Assembly (NCBI GenBank): GCA_006538405.1
Contig: BJKQ01000028.1
Coordinates: 119,976 to 183,975 of the forward strand
Length of the DNA stretch: 64,000 nucleotides
Reading direction: 5' to 3'
Source of the DNA: Hansfordia pulvinata
Taxonomy: Eukaryota; Ascomycota; Sordariomycetes; Xylariales
The notes under the pieces were generated by a model. It saw nothing but the letters and a program-made list of their open reading frames with translations, was not told where the DNA came from and did not search any database. Position numbers and translations under genes: made by a program. Shown one piece after another: positions 50,442 to 61,600 of this stretch (the stretch's first letter is position 1; each line of letters begins with the position of its first letter).

Positions 50442-51838
50442 GAGTTATTGGGCTGAGCTAATCTTGATAAAAGAGAATTGGTCTCGGAACGGCGTGGGAT
50501 TTTAACGCAAATGGCATTAGGACTCGTTTGATTGCATTCGGCGCGGCATGGCAAGGTCGCGGTTACAGCATCCGTCTCACAAAAGACAGAAAATGAGAGG
50601 GTTAGCTGACATGATGTTATGATTCCAAGGACTCTGCCAAGGCGCATGGTGTGCGCTCTGGAAATGACATTTGTGAAAGACATGAGAGAGGTCGCACGGC
50701 CTAATGATCGGTGAACGTCTTCCTTATAGCGGCCATGCCTGTCATGCTATCCCCGTCCTTCGCATTTCGCATGTCCCTACACCATGTCCTGCCCAAAGCC
50801 GCGCCTCTCCTGGATATGCACCATTCATTGTCCGTATTGATCAGTTGCGCCGAGTTTGCTTGCGGAGTCTCGTTATTGACCGCAAGGTTGACGCGGATGG
50901 GAATGGCAGACGAGGTGCCGGGTGCCCGCCTCCTGGAGCAACTTGTAAAGTCGCAGAATACCACACCAAAGATCACGGCCGTCAAGAGGACTTGCGTCGA
51001 TGCTTGCGGCATGCTGTAGGTGTGTCGGTCTGTGGACATGTGCCATGAAGTCATACCAAAGTCCAAGCAGGATATACATGTTGGCGTGTCTTTGGCGCCA
51101 AATCCCAGCTGGCGCGCAGACACGCCATTGGTTGGCGACGGCACACACTGGGTGGTGAAGCGGTCCAGCGCCCGGGTCGCCTGCGGCACGTCAGACGTGA
51201 AGCCCGGGTGGCAAGGAAGGCGGGCCGCCAGGGCCGATCTGGAGCGTGCTGCCAGATGTTTGATGTCATCACAAACCCTACATGCTGACCTTCCCGGATT
51301 GTGAGCGCCTTGTTGCCTGCGGCCCTGGGAAGCAGCCGCAGTGCTTGTGCAGCTTGCGCAGCTTACGCAGCTCGGCCCAACAATTCCTCGGGTACCATGG
51401 TAAGTCGCGCAGCCGGCCAGGTTGCGACGCAAAGCAAGTGCCCTGAAGATGTACTGAGCCGTCTGCGCCACAAGAGGTAAAGGCAGCAAGCAGACAGACA
51501 TACCAGGCGGCACTCACTATCTGCCCAGGCCTCGAGTGTGCAGCATGCACTGCACTGAATGGGTGCACGTGGGCAACCCATGGGGCCCGGTTTGATTGGT
51601 TGGTTGCCATGTGATTACGGATATCCCAATCGCCCTCCACCTAGATCCATATGCCGTGCTGTCGAGAGGCTTCCTCGCTACCGTGTTCCCGTCCATCTAA
51701 CGATCGTCACCGGCGCTCTCGGTCGACCCCTCCAACGCCGCACATCTATCTACGCGAGCCATTGTTGCTGCCTCCCAAGCCGACTTGCTTCACTATTGTC
51801 TACCTCCCTGTGCGCCAGCAACCCCCAGAGCTCCCGCC
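50442..51838. other. Intergenic region between the eS1 and Rab18-like genes, with a doubtful minus-strand frame
   Basis: Holds the 3' flank of eS1 and the promoter of the Rab-like gene. A 270-codon minus-strand frame (50701-51513) is the longest unexplained one in the right half. Its translation has one possible membrane segment (STQVLLTAVIFGVVFCDF) and many Cys, but no family I recognise. Frames of 250-260 codons occur elsewhere in this window by chance, so I do not call it a gene. Confidence 0.5.
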
Positions 51839-52913
51839 ATGCCGCCCGAGCACTCACTGCCCGTCATCAAAGTACTCTTGATCGGGCCTTCTGGCGCCGG
51901 CAAGTCTGCCTGTAAGGCTACCTACCCGTCCTGACTTTGCAGCCAAGGTGCGCGCTCGCTAGGCTCCGCCATGGCCGTAGCAAAACCACAGTGGCTCATT
52001 CCATCCTATTTCCTCGCCGCAGGAATACGCCAAACGAATCTTGTGTACTGACGTGGCTGCTACCGCCGGAACCCACCCACGAGAGATAGTGCTTTTGAGA
52101 TACTGTGATGATCAATTCGACGCCGAGTCATCCACGGCGACAATTGGCATCGACTTCAAGGTACGTGCAAGGAGGAAAGAAGGGAGGGGGAGGGGATCCC
52201 CAATGTCACGGCGCTGCTTTGCCTCGCTGTGGTCGATCGCCGCTTACCACATTGACACGAATCTCTTCAGACCAAGAAGCTTGCTGTGCGCGACCAAGCC
52301 TACAGATTGAACATTTTCGATACGGTGAGCTTTGGCGATGACCCGGCCCCTTTTGTAACCCAGGCCGGGCAAACTCGGACTGCAGAGGGCTGACCAAGGT
52401 TGTGTCACGACGTGCCCAGGCTGGGCAGGAGAGGTTCCGTACGCTGTCCACGAGTTACTACCGTGGCGCGCATGGCATCATACTGGTCTACGACATCTCG
52501 AACAGGGGCAGTTTTCTGAGCATGTCCAAATGGATCGAAGAGGCACGGTCAAGTGCATCGCCAGATGCCGTGCTTTACCTGGTTTGTCTACCTCCCCGTC
52601 TATGCTGTGGTTGCTGATGTCTATGTCTATGTACAATCGCTGACCAGCTGGCCAGGTCGGGGGCAAGTCCGACAGAGCGGCTGCGGGTGACCGCGCCGTG
52701 TCGTTCGACGAGGCCAGGGCATTTGCGGACGCCGAGGGGGCAGGCTTCTGTGAGGTGAGCTCTAAGACCCGAGACAATGTCAGAAAACCTTTTGTCGAGG
52801 TTGTCGACCGGATCGTGCAAAGCCCCAATCTACTATCAAAGAAACACACTGCCACAACCCAGTCAACCCTTGACCTGGCGATCCCCGGCTCCGACGCAGC
52901 GTGCCCATGTTAG
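51839..52913 (+). CDS. Rab18-like small GTPase with altered G4 motif
   Basis: A Ras-superfamily GTPase of the Rab type, closest by eye to Rab18, which acts at the ER and lipid droplets in animals; the fungal role is not inferred. Five exons close in frame: 51839-51911, 52090-52160, 52271-52324, 52420-52581 and 52656-52913, giving 205 aa. G1 is GPSGAGKSALL (16-26). The effector region is STATIGIDFK. G3 is DTAGQERFRTLSTSYYRGA (from 65), typical of Rabs. G4 reads GGKSD (122-126) where GNKxD is expected, so the guanine-contacting Asn is replaced by Gly at position 123. G5 is EVSSKT. The protein ends ACPC, a Rab-type CxC double prenylation signal. Neither splice site near G4 offers an alternative that would restore Asn. 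Confidence 0.9.
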
Positions 52914-53103
52914 TGGTCCGGATGTGGGTGGTTGAATTATACAGGAGGTGGCGGCGCAAGCTGCGCCGGGCCGGCCGTGCGCCTTGGGAATGCAACGAAG
53001 GCTGGAGAACGGGTTATCTCAGATTTCGTACCCATATGAGCAGTTCTCATTGGCACCCGCGGTGGAATTTCCAGACAAAAGGGCTTCAGATGGCCCCGGC
53101 CGC

Positions 53104-54653
53104 TCACTCGATTGGCGCCAGAAACTCATTGACAGCTATTCGTGTAATTAGCATTGAACGAGGGCACCACCGCCAAGGCAGGGATGAGGCAAGTGTCGAC
53201 GTACCGCGCAGGAAGTCCTCGGGCTTCTCGGAAATGAGCCAGTGGCCGGCCTCTATGTCGGCGAGGCGGAAACGGGGGAAGAATTGGCCAATCAGGGGTA
53301 TGACTTCGTCGGGCACGTATTTACTGTGCGTGCCCCTGACGAAAAGGGCAGGTTTCTCGAAACGGGCCTGACTCGGGTCCTTGAAGGGAAAGTCACCCAT
53401 GTGGTCGAGGTTCTTGGCCAAAATCCCCAAGGGAACTCTGAACTTCTGCGTCTGGCTGCCCTGAGGGCGGTGCAGATTCCCCAGTAGAAATTGGCGTATG
53501 GGCAACTCCTAGAACATGACGATATTGTTGAATCAGAGAACAAGGCTCCAGGTACTGCGCATTCGGAACGTGGCAAGGATGCAACAAATCTGAAGCCCCT
53601 GTGGCCATGCACAGACCAGCATACGACAGTTCTTGCTGGGGGACTTACCGGCTCGTAGTCTTGAAGAATCTTGTCGGCCTCGCTCTGGCGAGTGACGCCG
53701 GCCTCCTCGATCTTTTTCAGCCCCCGGACGTACTTTGCGAAGCTACTCTGGAGCGCAGCATCGACAGGCGCATTGTCGACAGAGATGATGTCCTTGATAG
53801 CGTCAGGCTTCTCGAGGGCCAGTGCCATGGCAGTTTTGGCGCCCCTACAAAACAGGTACGTCAGCCCGAGGTAACGCGCCAGGTAGCCGCGGAGGCACGC
53901 ACATGGAGTGGCCGATCAGAGTCGGGCTCGCCAACGATTTGTCCTGTATGAAGCCGGCCACGTCGTCGGCCATGGCGAGGTAGTCGTGTCGCGGGTCGTG
54001 GGGTGACTCTCCATGATTTCGCAGGTCCTATATGGTAATGGGCGATCGTCAGCCACTGGTGCAGTCAAGAGCCAGCCTATCTGTATAGGCTCGCTACTCG
54101 AGAGGGGGGGGGCAGCACGGCTGGCGTTGTCGAGCCGCTTTCATCGCAAAGGCGCAGATGTCGGCGCGAATGCGCTCGCGCACAGGGGTGGCGTGCTTAC
54201 CAGGGCGTAGACGTGGCGGTTGAGGTCTCGAGCCAGAACTCTATGTGGCAGAACAGCGGCAGACGTTAGCGGGGTCCTCATAGGCGCTGCATCGGGTGTG
54301 TGGCCAGCGCAGAAGGGCGGGGGGGGGCGGCGGCGCAACGCGCGTGCCTTGTTGCCGCCGTGACCCGGGCAAGGCGGTGGGCGCAGAGGCAGGCCAAGCC
54401 ATCCATTCGGTGTCTCGTCGTACCTGCTCACGGTGCGGTTGTTCTTCTTGGACCCGAAAAGACCGTGCATGAAGATGATGGGCGAGTCCTGTTCATGGCG
54501 AGGCGTTTCGGTGGGCGGCGCGTGGTGGTCGAAGGCCAGCGATACACGGGCGGACGTGGACGCAGCGCGCGACACGCACAGAGAGGCCGGCTGGCGCGGC
54601 GAAATCGCGCGCAGTGCCGAGCACCGCGGTGCTAGGGTCTGGAGACAGCGCAT
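53104..54653 (-). CDS. Mitochondrial-type alpha/beta hydrolase (ABHD11/Imo32/Eat1 family)
   Basis: An alpha/beta-fold serine hydrolase of the group containing human ABHD11 and yeast Imo32 and Eat1; members act in mitochondria as esterases, thioesterases or alcohol acetyltransferases. Six exons close in frame: 54424-54653, 54201-54240, 53903-54027, 53649-53844, 53205-53508 and 53104-53135, giving 308 aa. The first 35 residues are Arg- and Ser-rich with no acidic residues (MRCLQTLAPRCSALRAISPR), as in a mitochondrial presequence. The oxyanion-hole region is FMHGLFGSKKNNR. DLRNHGESPHD is characteristic of the family. The nucleophile elbow is GHSMGAKTAM with the catalytic Ser at about 131, spanning intron 3. 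The catalytic His is in EAGHWLISEKPEDFLR, and AVNEFLAPIE ends the protein. Convergent with the Rab-like gene, 190 bp apart. Confidence 0.92.
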
Positions 54654-55470
54654 TGTACGTCGAGTGGGTGAGATCTGCTGCCGATGTAATGCAGTTGCAG
54701 GGAGACGTCGGTCTCCGGTCGCCCGTCTGGAAATCTTTATCTTTTGCAGCCACTTATCGATAAGGCGCGCCTCGCGGTTTCTCTCCTTCATGAGGCCGTC
54801 CCCGGAGCTTACGGCGTCGGTGACGTACCCATCCATGCGGGCTACCTGACCTCGTCGCCTTTGGGAGCTTCTGTCTGCTGCCTGTTTGCGTCTGTTCCCA
54901 TACCGCAGTCGTGGTCCTACCACAGTCGTGGTCTCAGTCGACTCAGAGACGACATCCTTACCACTGTCGTTGGGACCAGCGTCCCGGTAGGAGCAAATAC
55001 ATCTCTACTCGTACTCCGCTCCAGCTGCTTGAAATCATTACCCACCAGCATCCATTGAAAACACCACGCACGCCCTAATGGCGTCTACTGGCGTCTGCTC
55101 GAAACATCGACATTGGGTTGAGGCAGAGTGAAGCACACGGCTACGCGCATCGTCATGTTCCGGTCCGAACTCCGTGTGCCCGCCGGTATGTATTTACCAT
55201 ACGATGCAGACCTTCGCAGGAGTGGTATCCTCGCCACGTGTCCCGCAATGGATTTTGCAGTTCGCCATTGATGAGTAGGCGCTGCACATTGGGTGGTTGT
55301 CTCTAAAGCAGAGGCAGCAACACTAGGGCACGGTGCAAACGAAAGCGCAACTGCGCAAATCACCGCGTGCTTTTCAGACTGAATATATTGAATAGTTATA
55401 CTTGAAGAGGGTAGGTTATGCAAGAGCCCAGCCCATCGGAGCTGGCGGCCCAGTTCAGAACACGTGCAGG
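54654..55470. other. Intergenic region between the hydrolase and the amino-acid permease genes
   Basis: Promoter of the minus-strand hydrolase gene and 3' flank of the minus-strand permease gene. A TACTCGTACTC word lies at 55006. No gene is supported. Confidence 0.6.
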
Positions 55471-56957
55471 CTAATGCGACGTTCCGCAGCTGAAAACGCC
55501 CCCAACCGAGCCCGTTCGATACTTCTCCATCTGAATCACAAGTTAGCCCTTCACTCTTTGCTAGGAGGGAGTAGGGGGTGGGGGGGGATGAAGAACAAGT
55601 TGTCAACTTACGATATCAACGACACTGGAGTATATACCTGCGCCCAATGTTATCAGCCCTATGACGAGGACCAGGATATTGACAGCGGCCAAGGCAAGGT
55701 TCCTGGGCGATTTCCAGCTACCCTCCCGGATCAACAGAAACCACATCATGGCCGGGAAGTAGAATGTGAAGCCCGAGAGGAAGAGGGCGGACATCAGTGA
55801 TAAAAGGTCGTCGAAGAAGGGGATGACCTCGGCTATAATGAAGGCAATGATGATAGCCACCGTGATCGTGGCTAGCCATGTCAGCCAGCCCGCTGAAGTA
55901 TTGATGAACCGGATATAAGAGTTCTTGAAGACGCGTCCGTGAATCATGCGGCCGAGTACGACAGTATTTATCGAACCGCTAATAAAAATGACTGGAGTGC
56001 AACGCCAAATGCAACGCGGCTCAAGAGGGGGCCAGCGGAGAGGAGGGCAGGGCTCTGGACATCCTGGCCAACAAAGGCGTAGATCAGAGCACCCGTCACA
56101 GTGTATATGACCATTTCGATACCACCCAGCGTGCAGACGGCCTTGGGAAAGTCCACTGGTGTGTGCATTTCATCCATGAAGGAGATCTGGCAGATGGTGA
56201 TCGTGTAGGCAAAGACGATGTTGGAGACAGACACGAAGGTCTCGGCGAAGGTGATATCAGGCTTCGGCCAGGCGGACCAGTTCACGTTTGCGAGCCCCAC
56301 GGTGTTGGATGCCTGGACCCCTGTGCCGATGATGGTGATGCCGACGGCGATGAGGATCGAGGCAAAATCAACGTAGCCGAGAATGGCCATCTCAGTGAAA
56401 CTCGGCGGGATGGCAAGCAGGAGTAGAATGATGGCCGAAACCACGGCAAACACGACCGAGCACACGTTGCTCCCAGTGATGGATATAAGAGCAATGGAGC
56501 CCGTGAGACAATGCGACCCCGTCAGGAAGAGCAACATCAGACTGAGCATGATGGTGATGAGCTCGTAGCCGAACCGCCCGCAGCCAAGCTTGCTGAAAAG
56601 CACGCGCCCCGCGTCGGCGTAGTTGGCGATCTCCGGGTATGCCACCTTGACCTGGCCCACGACGTAGCTGGTATATATGGCGACGAAGCCAATGCCCACG
56701 CAGCAGATCACGCCGCCCACCATGCCGAGAGTTGCGAACGTCGAAGGGATCGAAAGCGTGCCGAGGGCGATGGCCTCGGTGATGAGGACGATGGTGAGTC
56801 GCTTCCATCCCAAGCGGCTGAACTTCTGTACGCCGGCCTCGTAGATCTGGAGCTCCCTGGTGCTCATGTTGTCCGCCACGACACCGTCGCCGGCCCGCAA
56901 GCCCGCCAGGGGGTCCTTCTTGACGTCGTCGCTGCCTCCTCTGGTATCGATATCCAT
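55471..56957 (-). CDS. mtr: Mtr-like neutral amino-acid permease (AAAP family), apparent frameshift
   Basis: An amino-acid/proton symporter related to Neurospora Mtr (N system) and other AAAP carriers, acting at the plasma or vacuolar membrane. Two exons: 55612-56957 and 55471-55530. The hydrophilic N-terminus (MDIDTRGGSDD) leads to KFSRLGWKRLTIVLITEAIALG, the family's first transmembrane segment, with LSIPSTFATLGMVGG after it. I estimate about eleven hydrophobic segments in all. The terminal exon starts MEKYRTGSVGG after VVDI and supplies the short C-terminus. At about 55994 the frame breaks: VAFGVAL is in one frame and VIFISGSINTVVLGRMIHG in the next. Restoring one base in a two-base run (so that ALPVIFISG reads through) makes both exons close at 468 aa. 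I therefore call it one gene, either intact with a base-calling error or recently broken. Confidence 0.83.
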
Positions 56958-58012
56958 GGCGAAAGACTGCTCAGGCGACCCGAGCTCGAAGGAAAGGGAT
57001 AGTGGTGGTACGTTATAGCAGACTGCGCCAGGCCGGTCGTCGTTGGCTCGAGATGTCGTGTTTCAGGGATCGACGGATTGCTGTACGCGTATCATCGGCG
57101 AGAGCTGCAGACAGAGCGAGCTTCGAGCAGTAAGAGATTCGAGAGACGAAGCCGGCACCGGCGCGCAGAGGACGTTGGCTTGAGAACGCACGAGAAAACC
57201 CAAGAACCGGCCGTTTTTGACTGAACCTGCCGGCCCGACGCATGCGTCTGCCCATTCGGACCGAAACCCCACAAAGCCCCGTCATGGAGACCACTGCGCG
57301 GCTTCCATTAGCAATCGCTTCCGATGTCGCCACGGGCCCCGGATTCCGGTAGTATAATAATGAGGGTTCCCTGCTCATTTGCCGCAACGGGAAGGAAGGA
57401 AGCCCAGAGCCATGTGCCGCAGGCCGCTGCAGGCCGCCAGCCGCATGCCTCGCGGTGTCGCAAAGGGGATAGAGCGCGACGGGAGAGAGACATTGGGGTC
57501 TGTTTGTGGGGTGCGTACGTAGAATCGATCACAGGGGCACAAAAGTGGTGCGCGGCCGGGCAGCTGCGGAAAATGGTGCGCGCGTTCTTCCAAGCACGAT
57601 GTACTGGTACCCGCGTGGGCGGCTCCAGCCCAGTGATCCACCTGGATAGCCGTGATGAGAACGGGTAAGTACCTGTAAAGCTACTAGAGGTACTCCTGTG
57701 CGCCGCGTGTGGCGGAGTGCGAGTACGAGGCTCAAGTATTAGCGCATCGCCACCACCGACAGGCGACGTTTGAATCGAGTCATGACTCGTTGGGACTGAC
57801 TGTGCTTCCTTGGACGAGTTAGACGAGTTGCCAAATGTCCTCGGCAATTCATCGTGCCTCAGACTGCGCGACTGTCGAAAGCTTACCAATACCTACCTAG
57901 GTATTACATTGCTGTGGAAACATGGAAGATGGGAGAGGTTAAACCCGCTCGTCTGCGACTGGCCGCAGTGTGAGCAAGCTGGTTTTCACTGTCCAGCAGC
58001 CAAGTCCACCAT
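56958..58012. other. Intergenic region upstream of the permease gene
   Basis: Promoter of the minus-strand permease gene and unassigned sequence up to the MITE. Contains a CGAGTACGAG word at 57720. A 193-codon minus-strand frame (57308-57889) has no recognisable domain. Confidence 0.6.
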
Positions 58013-58015
58013 TTA

Positions 58016-58056
58016 GGCCCTGAGCCATAGGAGCTGTTATAGGTTATTGGTTATTG
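58016..58056 (+). repeat. Left terminal inverted repeat of the MITE
   Basis: Begins GGCCCTGAGCCATAGGAGCT and ends GGTTATTGGTTATTG. Matches the reverse complement of the right repeat at 38 of 41 positions; all differences are transitions. Confidence 0.9.
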
Positions 58057-58435
58057 TTATGGCCCGTTATTTACTCTTCTAAGTAAGCATTCTCCAGAAT
58101 CCCGTTTAAGTCCGGGCATAATTGAATATAAGTTTTATATAAGTGGAAAGGCAATCTTAACATGTCACCCGCTAGCAGGGATCACGAGATAGGTATGGTG
58201 TTAAGCGCTTTACCTTTTTTAAAGTGCTTTTTACCTGTACTTAAGACCCTCGATCAAAGTTGGCCTTCAGTACAGGCAACCCTAATTAGGTAGGTCTTTT
58301 CCCCTGTATTCTAGGGCAGCCCTTCTGTATTCCAGGGCAGCCCTTCTGTATTGATTGGCTAGCCTATTTTGGTTAGCCACCTGATTGCTATGAAAGGTAC
58401 ATCTAGTAGCCCACATTACTGCTCTGTACCTTTGC

Positions 58436-58476
58436 CAATAACCAATAACCCGTAACAGCTCCTATGACTCAGGGCC
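58436..58476 (-). repeat. Right terminal inverted repeat of the MITE
   Basis: Reverse complement begins GGCCCTGAGTCATAGGAGCT. It is followed directly by TTA, matching the TTA before the left repeat. Confidence 0.9.
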
Positions 58477-58659
58477 TTAGACAAAGGAGCCGCTCGGTTG
58501 GCCACGCACATTCGGAAGAGCCGCGGGGCTTCAATACCGCCCGACATCCCGTAGAACGCATGCTTTTAGAGCGAAGACCAAGGCATGCGTGCGTGGTTAC
58601 TGGCCGAGTGAGCAATAAGTGATAATGGACCGGGCCTACGCGTAAGATCAGCTGAAGAA

Positions 58660-61600
58660 GGAAATAAGATGAATAAGAGCTTAGTTTTTGATCTTAACTT
58701 AATTGATAAACATATTATCACATGTTTTACAAATTTTTTTACCGATTTCATAAAGCATAAGTCTAGTAAAATGAAATCATTTTAATAAATAAAAGTCGGA
58801 GTTTATATTTTTTAAAAAATCATAAAAACGGGCTTATTATATAATAAACTTAAAATCGTATAGCTTTTACACGTTATATTTATTGAAATTAAAACTTAAT
58901 GATTAATAATATTAAAATAATATATTAATCAGTTAAGTACTTTATTTTAAATTAACTATATACTTTATAAGTTAAATAAGTTACTCTTTACTTATTAAGT
59001 AACGAGATAATAAAAAAACACAATATTTAATAATTATTATATACGTAATAAAACCAGCTTATATTATATTTAATATTAAAACGTATTTATTTTACTTTAT
59101 TATATTTACTTTCGATAATTATAGAAACGTATAAATTCATTTATTTATATAATATTTAATATAATAGACAATTAATAAAGCCCGTAATTGGAATCAGTAT
59201 TTAAATTTATTATATCTTTGTTCTTCTTATGATAAAGAATAAGAAATGTAAGATAAAAAAAACATTAAGCGAGCTCGATTTACACAGCCCACGTTCAGCT
59301 TCAGGTTAATTTAGCTTTAAGTTAATTTAGCTTACACTGGTTTATTTATAAAAGGAGCAAATACTTTATCGGTAAACAAATACTTAAAAAGTAGAGAAAA
59401 AATTTATTATATATTTTTTTTTCAATATAACGATTACGTTTAGCTGGCTTGTAATAGTTTTTGCTTTTCATATTTTCAAGCTTACTTATAAGACTTAATA
59501 TTTTAAATTAAGTTTTAATCCTATTTGAACCCGAGAGTAAAATATATTTCCATTAATATTACTAACTCTAAAAGTACAACTACGAACTTATAAGTGAATA
59601 ACACGCTTATTATTATTACTTATATAAATAACGCTTATTTTTTCGTTATATATAAAATCACGTTATTTAAATAATGAAATAGATTATTTTTAAGTTTTAT
59701 TATTCTTTTAATTAATAATAAGTTATAAGCGAACATTTATTAAGAATAATTTCCTTTCTTTATATTAAGTTTATATTAAATGTTTAAAATATTAAATAAC
59801 ACTTATAAGTTTAAGTTATTTAATGTTCGCTTTAATAATGAAAATAAAAAAAAATATATTAAAGCCCTTCATTATCTTATATTATATAATAATATTATTA
59901 TATTAAAGTCGTTTACGAAATAGTAATATAATAAGCACTTTAAATAAAAATCAATTAGCTTTGTATATAAGTTTAATATAGTTATTGAGAAGCTTACGGC
60001 TTAAGATTTATCAGCGTTTAAAGATTTAAAACTATTAATATTAATATTCTATTAAAGCATTATATAATAAAACAAGGCAATTTTAATAAGCTTTAACATT
60101 AAACTATAAAAGCTTCAACTTCTTTGAGTATGTTAATAAAGCTAATATATAAGTATTTAAAGTTCGGGAGTTAACTTAACCTTTTTAAGTATTTATAATA
60201 AATATTATTTAATGAATTATGTCGCTTCGTTTATATAATAATTAATAATTATATAAGTATAATATAAACTTATATTAATCAGTTCTTACTCTTAGTTTAA
60301 AAACAAATATAAGTATCGATAAGTTAAATTCAGTACGATTTATATAAATAAGTTTAATTAAGTAAATATTAAAAAATAAAACGAACTTAAAGTGAACGAT
60401 GTAATTTGAAAACATAAACTGATTATATTAATAAAACTTAAGTAAAAGCTAGTAAATTATTACCTTTTATAATATACTTTTTAAGTTCGCTTAATTTATA
60501 CCGCTTTTATTATACTTTTTAATATTAATGTATTAATATTAATAACTTAATATTTAAAAATGTTAATAATGCGCTAAGTTAAGGAAAACACCACCCCGTT
60601 TAAAGATGTCCCCTTTAACTGTTAAGCCTTCCTCGTACGGTGTACGCAGGACTGTTCTTTTATAAAGCGCTTAAGTGAAATAAGAAAAAGGGGGAAAAGA
60701 GGAGATAAGAAATTAAAAGGCGTTTAACTTAAAGGTCTTATTATACGTCACTTAATTTAACGGTCTTTATTTAATTAATTATCACGGTTAAATTAAGTAC
60801 TTTTAATTATATGACTTAACTTAATAAAGTCTTATTAATCACGTGACTTAACTTAATTAAGTGGTTTAACTTAATTAACCGGCTTAACTTAATTAAGGCT
60901 TATTAATACACGACTTAATTTAATTAAGTGGCTTAACTTAATTAATAAGCTCGGCTTAATTAAAGGGGCTGGCTATAACGACCTGGATTCTTCTTAAAAA
61001 GAACACAGAGTTGGTTTAAGGGTTTATGTTTTAAAAGAACACTTAAAAGGTCGTTTATCGGTAAACATTAAGTAATCGATTAATAATAGGTAATTAAAGT
61101 ATTAAATAAGTGGTAAATTATTATTAAAAGATTACTTTTATTTAAAAATAACTTAAATACTTAAATTAATTATTAAAATAATAAATAATTAAATATATAA
61201 GAAACTTACCGTCCTTATATATCCTTTATTCCCTTATTAATATTATGTCCCGGATCACGTTCCTTAAAGTGATCTTTATTTTATTTATAACCTTCTTTAT
61301 AAATATCGCTTTAATCACGGTAATTATAATAAGCGTACAGATTACTTATTATTTTAATAATAATCTTAATTATATAATTTTATCTTATATTTCCACCTTT
61401 CTTTATATATATAATTAATTTAATATCGTTTTATATAATTATTAATTTATAAGTCTTTTATTTATATTAATATAACCCGTCTTACCGGCTTAATAATTAA
61501 GTTCGTAATATTATACCCTTTTTTTAAGTTATTTATCCTTAATTAATAAATATAAAAGAGTATATATACCTTATTATAAGCATGGCTTTTATACCTTTAT

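Larger units (their letters stand above)
58016..58476. mobile_element. MITE with 41-bp terminal inverted repeats and TTA target duplication (PIF/Harbinger-like)
   Basis: A 461-bp non-coding element bounded by 41-bp inverted repeats (58016-58056 and 58436-58476) that differ at only three positions. Each end is flanked by TTA (58013-58015 and 58477-58479), which reads as a 3-bp target-site duplication. Ends of the form GGCCCTGAG with a TTA duplication are characteristic of PIF/Harbinger-derived MITEs. The interior is AT-richer than its left flank and holds two copies of a roughly 24-bp direct repeat around 58304-58350. It encodes no protein, so it would depend on a transposase elsewhere. Confidence 0.85.
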
